From: Gp6-AA45 sp035652075
GTDB taxonomy: Bacteria; Acidobacteriota; Vicinamibacteria; Vicinamibacterales; CAVVIG01
Length of the DNA stretch: 64,000 bases
Direction of reading: 5' to 3'
Assembly: GCA_035652075.1 (NCBI GenBank)
Contig: DASREL010000015.1
Span: forward strand, 90,576 to 154,575
The notes under the pieces are model-generated. The model was not told the origin of the DNA and did no database searches. It saw nothing but the letters and a program-made list of their open reading frames with translations. The first letter of the stretch is position 1; every line of letters starts with the position of its first letter. The translations under genes were made by a program, and so were the position numbers. Positions 59,243-64,000 of this stretch are shown here, piece by piece.

Positions 59243-59902
59243 TCATGCACCATGCCGCCTCAGGAGCGCCGCGGCTTCACGCAAGTTTTTTTCCTGCGCG
59301 AGCGACAGCGGCGTCTGCCCGTCGGCGTTCGCGGCGTGGACGTCGGCGCCTTGCGCGATCAGCGTCTTCATCGCGTCGAGGTTGTTGTTCGCCGCCGCGA
59401 TGTGGAGCGGCCGCCAGCCGGCCTTGTCGACGGCATTGACGTCGGCGCCGTGCCCGATCAACAGTCCCGCGACGAACTTGCGGTTGCCGGCGAGCGCCGC
59501 GTGCAGCGGCGTGTTGCCGTTCGAGTTGCGCGAGATCGCGGCGACGTCGGCGTCCTGACCGAGCAGCATCTCGAGAATCTTGACGTGACCGAAAAACGCG
59601 GCGAGGTGCAGCGGCGTCCAGCCGTCGGGGCTGAAGCCGTTGACCGGTTCGCCGCGATCGATCAGGCGCTCGATGCGCTCGACCTCGCCGGCGGCTGACG
59701 CTTCGAAGATCGTCAGATCGGCGCCGCGCGCGACCAGCAGGTTCACGATGTCTTTTTGGCCGTGATACACCGCGGTGAGGATGGCGCTCTCCCCTTTGCC
59801 ACTGCGAGCTTCGACGAGCGCCGGATCGGCGGTCACCATCAACTTCACACGATCGAATTCGCCCGCTTTGATCGCATCGATAAACGCCGCGCTGTCAGCC
59901 AT
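59243..59902 (-). CDS. Ankyrin-repeat protein
   Basis: 219 residues: six ankyrin repeats, best seen as DGWTPLHLAAFFGHVKILEM, NGNTPLHAALAGNRKFVAGL and AGWRPLHIAAANNNLDAMKT. Cytoplasmic, probably a protein-interaction scaffold. Start ATG 59902 lies within CCATGG, shared with the divergent TonB-receptor-like gene. TAAAAT is 6 nt upstream. Confidence 0.93.
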   Translation of the reverse strand: MADSAAFIDAIKAGEFDRVKLMVTADPALVEARSGKGESAILTAVYHGQKDIVNLLVARGADLTIFEASAAGEVERIERLIDRGEPVNGFSPDGWTPLHLAAFFGHVKILEMLLGQDADVAAISRNSNGNTPLHAALAGNRKFVAGLLIGHGADVNAVDKAGWRPLHIAAANNNLDAMKTLIAQGADVHAANADGQTPLSLAQEKNLREAAALLRRHGA

Positions 59903-62198
59903 GGTCGGATTTTATCGGAAGGCAGCCCTGAAGGGCTGCGCTACGGGCGCTCTTGTCGCGGCGGTTGTCGTAGCGCAGGCCTTCAGGCCCGCCCTCGCCG
60001 CATCGGAACCGCCGCCGCTCGGGAGCTCCATCACCGTCGCGCCGCTGGCGGAGCTGCCCTCCAGCGCGGATCTCTATAGCGTCCTCGATACGGTGATCCC
60101 GGAAACGATCGCTGACCGGATCGACACCGGCGGCCTGAGCACCGGAGAACCGGCGCGGATCGGCGCGCATGGCAGCTCGTGGACGCAGACGCGGTTCTTC
60201 GTCGGCGACGTCGACATCACCGACCCGCTCGGGACCGGGACGCCGTTGCTGATGCCGACGACGCTGATGTGGGATCGCGTCGACGCGATGACCGGACTGA
60301 TGCCGATCGATCGCAACGCGCCGGGCCTCGCAATCGCGCTCACGCCGCGGCGCGGGAGCGATCGCTGGCGGCGCGTGGTGAGCGTCGCCGGCACGATTCC
60401 GGCGCTCAACGCCGGCGGACCGGCCGCCGTTCCGCCGGAGATCGCGCGGCTCGACACCTGGATCGACGGCGACCTCGTCGTCGGCGGACCTGATGTGTTC
60501 TGGACGACCACCGCGACGCGCGCGACCCGGTTTGAACGCTCGAGCACCGAGGCGCTCGAATCAGACTTGCTGTCCTCGTTCGCGCACGTCGGCCACGCGA
60601 TCGGCTGGATCCAACGCGCGACGTTTCCGCCGAGCGAGCGGACCATCGGCGGCCACGCGCAGGTCTCGTGGGATCGTCACTCCGATCGATTGACCACGTT
60701 CCTGTTCGGCGGCATCACGGCCGGCGATCATGCGACCGATCAACCGCGAGCCGGCACGCTGCAACTCGAACGTCTGCGTGATGGTCCCGTGCCGGACGTG
60801 CTCACCGTCGCACCGTCGACGAGTCGGACGTGGACGCTCGGCGCGAAGATCAGCAAAGGGGCGTTGATGTTCGGCGCGTCAGCGCAGGGCGAGCACGCGA
60901 GCGTCGATCCAGGTTTCGGCGGCACTGTCGCCGAAACGCTCGACGGCATCCCGGCGCACGTGTGGCAGTTCACGGCCGGCAGCGTGTCGACGTGGAACAG
61001 CACGACCCTGACGGCGTTCGCGAGCGGTCGCGCGGCGGTGCATCCGCGCGTGACAGTTGACGGCGGCCTCCGGGCCGAACATGTCGCCGCCTCGAATTCC
61101 ACCGGCGCAACCGTCGTGTCGTGGAACGATCTCATGCCGCGCGGAAGCGTGCGCTGGAAGATGTTCGACTTCGCCGACATCACCGCGTTCGGCGGCTACA
61201 GTCGGTACGGTCATCGGCTGCCGCTGCGCGATCTCGCGTGGGGCGATCCGACCGCGCCGACCGGACGCATGCTGCTCGCGAACGGGACGACGCTCGTGTC
61301 ACGCCTCGGCCCGGGGACGGCTGGCGATCCGACGTTCACGTCCATCGATCCGTCGCTCAAACGCCCGCACATGGACGAAATCGTTACCGGATTCGAGGCG
61401 CGTCCGACGACGCGATCGTTCGTGCGCCTCTCGGCGATCGGGCGCCGCGAGCGCGACCTGATCGGCGTCGCCGACGTCGGCGTTCCGGAATCGGCGTACG
61501 CGGTTTCCTACATCTTCGACAAAGGCGTGGACCTCGTCGGGGCGCAAGACGACGAGCTGCTGCCGGTCTACAACCGTCCGACGTCGACGTTCGGCGCCGA
61601 CCGCTACGTGCTGACGAATCCGGCGGATGACGAGGGCACGTTCGTTGGCGCCGACCTCACGTACCAAACGCAAACCGATCATCTGTTTTTGCTGATGGGC
61701 GCCACCGCCGGACGGTCGGAAGGCTTGTCGGCGAGCCGCGGCTTCAACGCGACCGAGAACGACAACGGCGTTCTGGGCGACGTGTTCATCGATCCGAACG
61801 CGCGGACGTTCGCGCAGGGACGTCTGTTCACCGAGCGCGGGTACACGCTGAAGTGGTCGGGGTCGTACCACTTCTCGCACGGCGAAACGATTGGGATCAT
61901 CGCCCGTTACCAGGACGGCCAGCACTTCGCGCGCCTCGTGATCGTTCCGGACCTGAACCAGGGTCCCGAAGCGATCCGCGCCTTTCGCAACGGGCGCACA
62001 CGGTTTACTTACACGCTGACGATTGACGTGCGGCTGCAGAAACAGTTCGGACCGGTCGCCGGGTTCGTCGACGCGTTCAATCTGTTGAACAAGGCGAAGG
62101 AAGTCGAAGAGTTCGACGTCACCGGACCGACATCGCGGTTGACCGCCGCCGTCCAGCCGCCGCGCGCGATCCACCTGGGCGCACGCATCATCTTTTAG
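59901..62198 (+). CDS. TonB-dependent receptor-like outer-membrane beta-barrel
   Basis: 765 residues from ATG 59901. Leader YRKAALKGCATGALVAAVVV then AQAFRPALA is repeat-encoded but has n-, h- and c-regions of a signal peptide. A reduced plug-like region (SSADLYSVLDTVIPETIADR, then RFFVGDVDITDP, about 50-120) precedes a long barrel ending GARIIF with terminal Phe. It lacks the N-terminal carboxypeptidase-regulatory domain of the 30664 receptor and has no clear TonB box, so active TonB-driven uptake is unproved. Ligand unknown. Confidence 0.8.
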   Translation: MVGFYRKAALKGCATGALVAAVVVAQAFRPALAASEPPPLGSSITVAPLAELPSSADLYSVLDTVIPETIADRIDTGGLSTGEPARIGAHGSSWTQTRFFVGDVDITDPLGTGTPLLMPTTLMWDRVDAMTGLMPIDRNAPGLAIALTPRRGSDRWRRVVSVAGTIPALNAGGPAAVPPEIARLDTWIDGDLVVGGPDVFWTTTATRATRFERSSTEALESDLLSSFAHVGHAIGWIQRATFPPSERTIGGHAQVSWDRHSDRLTTFLFGGITAGDHATDQPRAGTLQLERLRDGPVPDVLTVAPSTSRTWTLGAKISKGALMFGASAQGEHASVDPGFGGTVAETLDGIPAHVWQFTAGSVSTWNSTTLTAFASGRAAVHPRVTVDGGLRAEHVAASNSTGATVVSWNDLMPRGSVRWKMFDFADITAFGGYSRYGHRLPLRDLAWGDPTAPTGRMLLANGTTLVSRLGPGTAGDPTFTSIDPSLKRPHMDEIVTGFEARPTTRSFVRLSAIGRRERDLIGVADVGVPESAYAVSYIFDKGVDLVGAQDDELLPVYNRPTSTFGADRYVLTNPADDEGTFVGADLTYQTQTDHLFLLMGATAGRSEGLSASRGFNATENDNGVLGDVFIDPNARTFAQGRLFTERGYTLKWSGSYHFSHGETIGIIARYQDGQHFARLVIVPDLNQGPEAIRAFRNGRTRFTYTLTIDVRLQKQFGPVAGFVDAFNLLNKAKEVEEFDVTGPTSRLTAAVQPPRAIHLGARIIF
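59909..59914 (-). promoter_or_regulatory. -10 box, leaderless-type (ankyrin gene)
   Basis: TAAAAT, 6 nt (CCGACC), ATG 59902 on the minus strand, within the leader codons of the divergent receptor gene and just before the REPIN. Confidence 0.5.
59922..59992. repeat. REPIN: two inverted REP hairpins encoding a signal peptide
   Basis: GCAGCCCT-GA-AGGGCTGC (59922-59939) followed by GCTAC, then 30 nt later GTAGC followed by GCAGGCCTTCAGGCCCGC (59975-59992). The two REP units face each other, the classical REPIN layout. The whole element is read in frame as the leader of the gene at 59901. Confidence 0.85.
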
Positions 62199-62234
62199 TG
62201 CAATCGCGCGTTGACGCGGTGAGACAATCGGAAC

Positions 62235-63086
62235 ATGCCATTCCGAATCGCAGCCGCGGTTGTGGCGCTGCTCGTCGCACAATCGGATCGGATTCCGATC
62301 CGCATGGTGCCTGTCCCGAATCAAACCTTCCACATGCGCTCGTCGATGGACATGGACATGGACACGACGTTTGATTCGTCGACGCCACTGCCATCAGGCG
62401 TCCCCGGATCGATGAAGCTGCGCATGACGACGATCGTCTCGCAGACGATGACCGTCGGCGCGAAGGACGATCTCGGACAGATCACCGCCGACGCCGTCAT
62501 CGACGACGTGCAATCGAGTGTCAGCATGAACGGCGCGCCGATGCCGGCGCCAAATCCGATGACGGCGCTCGCGAACAAGAAATTCTCGGTCGTCTTCGCG
62601 CCGACCGGCGAAATCGTCGACGTCTCCAGCACGATGCCTGGCGCACCGCAGGATCTCATGAAGAGCCTTCTCAGCTCGTTCGGGCAATCGATGCCGGTCG
62701 GCACGATCGGTGTCGGCGAAACGATCGCCGTACCGCTCTCGTTCAACCTCCCGCTGCAGATGGGAACGCCGGGCAACCTCGACGGTCAATCGCACATGAC
62801 GCTCGTCAGCGTCACGAACGGGCCGTCAGGACGCATCGCGCATTTCACGATGACGATGAACGGCCGGATGACGATGAGCGGGCCGATGACCGCCGCTCAA
62901 CCCGGCCTGACGATGACGATGGAGATGAACGGCACGGGGACGATGGACACAAACCTCGATCGCGGGATGATCGAGGCGGCCGAAGGCCATCACGACATCG
63001 TCATGTCAACGAGCGGCGTCCGCGGCGACACGCCGGTTCAGATGCAGATGAAGGGCACGCTGACGACGAGACAGACTGTTCAGTAG
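62235..63086 (+). CDS. Met-rich secreted protein of unknown function
   Basis: 283 residues: signal peptide (MPFRIAAAVVALLVAQ), then a beta-rich domain with two methionine-dense stretches: MRSSMDMDMDTTF (about 34-46) and TMTMNGRMTMSGPMT with TMTMEMNGTGTMD (about 205-240). The core (VGETIAVPLSFNLPLQMG) resembles DUF6263-type proteins. Met-rich stretches in exported proteins often bind Cu(I) or act as oxidant sinks. GACAAT lies 6 nt before the ATG. Confidence 0.7.
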   Translation: MPFRIAAAVVALLVAQSDRIPIRMVPVPNQTFHMRSSMDMDMDTTFDSSTPLPSGVPGSMKLRMTTIVSQTMTVGAKDDLGQITADAVIDDVQSSVSMNGAPMPAPNPMTALANKKFSVVFAPTGEIVDVSSTMPGAPQDLMKSLLSSFGQSMPVGTIGVGETIAVPLSFNLPLQMGTPGNLDGQSHMTLVSVTNGPSGRIAHFTMTMNGRMTMSGPMTAAQPGLTMTMEMNGTGTMDTNLDRGMIEAAEGHHDIVMSTSGVRGDTPVQMQMKGTLTTRQTVQ

Positions 63087-63087
63087 T

Positions 63088-63190
63088 CAGTTGCAGTTGG
63101 CAGTTGGCAGTTGCAGTTGCAGTTGGCAGTTGCAGTTGCAGTTGCAGTTGCAGTTGCAGTTGCAGTTGGCAGTTGGCAGTTGCAGTTGGC
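63088..63190. repeat. GCAGTTG / GCAGTT dense array
   Basis: About 16 copies of CAGTTG separated by C or GC, giving a mixed 6- and 7-bp period, in the 111-nt gap between convergent genes. The same word makes the signal peptide of the DUF885 protein at 35441-35484. Confidence 0.9.
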
Positions 63191-63197
63191 GGCGCGA

Positions 63198-64000
63198 TCA
63201 ATAGGCCCAATACGGCGCTGTTCCGCCCGGCGCGCCCTGACCTTCGATCGCGATGAAGATCGTGCGGCCGAAGAAGAACGACAGTCCCCAATCGAACGTG
63301 CCCGCGTTCGGTCCTGCGAGTTCGGCGGCCGCGGCGAAGCGCGCTGGAATCGCGTCCGCGTTGCCGACGCTGAACGTGAACGCCGACGTCACGCCGTTGA
63401 TGCCGCGATGCGTCGCCGACAACGTCTGCGTCGTCTTCGGACAGTAGAAATCCGAAGAACTCGTGCACGTGGGGATGCCGGTCGTCGCGCTGTCGAGGAA
63501 GAAGTTGCCGTTGGATCCCGAGTCGATGAACGTATCGGTGTACGACTGGCCGTTGTAGATCGTCGTGAAGTTGCCCTGCGAGTTCGTCGTCATCACCTTC
63601 GCCGAACCGAGCTGATTGTTCGACTGCGTGCTGATGCCGAAGTACATCGTGCCGTTGACGCTGGTCGTCCCGCCTGCGGGGATCGACGGTAGCTGAATCA
63701 CGATGCCGTTGCTGTCGCTGCTGAACATCGACACCGGGTTGCGCGCCTGCACGGCGCTTGCGACGGCCGTCAGCGTGCAGCCGGATGAGGGGCACGCGTA
63801 ATAGAAGCCGGGGTTCGAACTTGTGACGCGCTCGCACGAGCCGCCGCAGTCCTCGTTGTACTGACCGACGCCGAGGATGCCGTTCGCGCTCAGATCCGCG
63901 ACGGTGTTCTCCGCGGCGCCGGTGCTCGAACACTGCTGCGGAATGCTGTTCGCGAACGCGCTCTCGCCGATCACCTGGATCGGCACGTTGGAGGCTTTCT
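63198..64000 (-). CDS. DUF3443 family protein, 5' end outside window
   Basis: The frame is open to base 64000; the codons before GTG 63986 read KASN, matching the usual family wording (ASNxPIQVIG), so the true start lies upstream. Visible features: CC-type disulfide pairs (DCGGSC, CPSSGC), GTMYFGISTQSNNQLGS, TFIDSGSNGNFFLDS (a pepsin-like DSG...) and the C-terminal FGRTIFIAIEG. It is a secreted, disulfide-bonded beta-rich protein of unknown function with an aspartic-protease-like outline. Confidence 0.85.
   Translation of the reverse strand, partial: KASNVPIQVIGESAFANSIPQQCSSTGAAENTVADLSANGILGVGQYNEDCGGSCERVTSSNPGFYYACPSSGCTLTAVASAVQARNPVSMFSSDSNGIVIQLPSIPAGGTTSVNGTMYFGISTQSNNQLGSAKVMTTNSQGNFTTIYNGQSYTDTFIDSGSNGNFFLDSATTGIPTCTSSSDFYCPKTTQTLSATHRGINGVTSAFTFSVGNADAIPARFAAAAELAGPNAGTFDWGLSFFFGRTIFIAIEGQGAPGGTAPYWAY

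Noticed and set aside
1..64000. Defence island, prophage or insertion sequence
   Set aside because: No transposase, integrase, restriction, toxin-antitoxin or phage structural genes were seen. The EVE and MBL-fold proteins alone do not make a defence system.

Overview
The window is GC-rich, densely packed chromosomal DNA with no phage, transposase or plasmid genes. Gene content points to Acidobacteriota, probably class Vicinamibacteria. The markers are a PadR regulator next to a long MacB/FtsX-type permease of the acidobacterial duplicated orphan permease kind, an Oar-like TonB receptor with an N-terminal carboxypeptidase-regulatory domain, a cytochrome c/copper monooxygenase-like protein, and palindromic repeats that encode peptides such as VAQAFRPA inside unrelated proteins. 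This placement is inferred from families; no 16S gene is present.

Layout. 1-5.4 kb: tail of an acyl-CoA synthetase, an Nramp metal transporter operon with a UspA protein, a membrane protein with a winged-helix regulator, and an ECF sigma factor operon. 5.4-14.2 kb: a Kdo hydroxylase-like gene and a three-gene RND efflux system (adaptor plus two permeases, MdtABC-like). 14.2-25.6 kb: an L,D-transpeptidase and M23 peptidase pair, a three-gene surface-glycan cassette, a YfdC-like FNT channel, an MscS channel, an LCMT-type methyltransferase, and a cytochrome c/copper protein. 25.6-30.6 kb: cupin, NHL/PAL-like protein, cyclase, an autoregulated SRPBCC/ArsR operon, a B3-type metallo-beta-lactamase-fold protein, and a frameshifted GNAT gene. 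30.6-44 kb: TonB receptor, DUF885 protein, beta-propeller, TonB, PadR/permease, DUF4386-like pair, two oxidoreductases, a frameshifted CWC protein and tRNA-Ser. 44-52.6 kb: a two-component cluster with two hybrid kinases, a divergent Mug/EVE pair, and an MFS transporter. 52.9-64 kb: glgB, amidase, two cyclophilins flanking PhzF, an ankyrin protein, a TonB-receptor-like barrel, a Met-rich secreted protein, and the start of a DUF3443 gene.

Three themes stand out. (1) Many unit-heading genes have a TANNNT -10 box only 6-7 nt before the start codon, and three divergent pairs overlap their two start codons on one CATG. Together these suggest widespread leaderless transcription. (2) At least seven families of short-word repeats, plus a REP-like palindrome family, recur across the window and enter coding sequences in frame. 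Four exported proteins have repeat-derived signal peptides. (3) Several operators are readable, the best being a tandem palindrome set in a TTGACA/TAATAT promoter ahead of the SRPBCC/ArsR operon.

I did not find a clear new defence or biosynthetic system. The repeat and leaderless-promoter patterns are the most novel signals.
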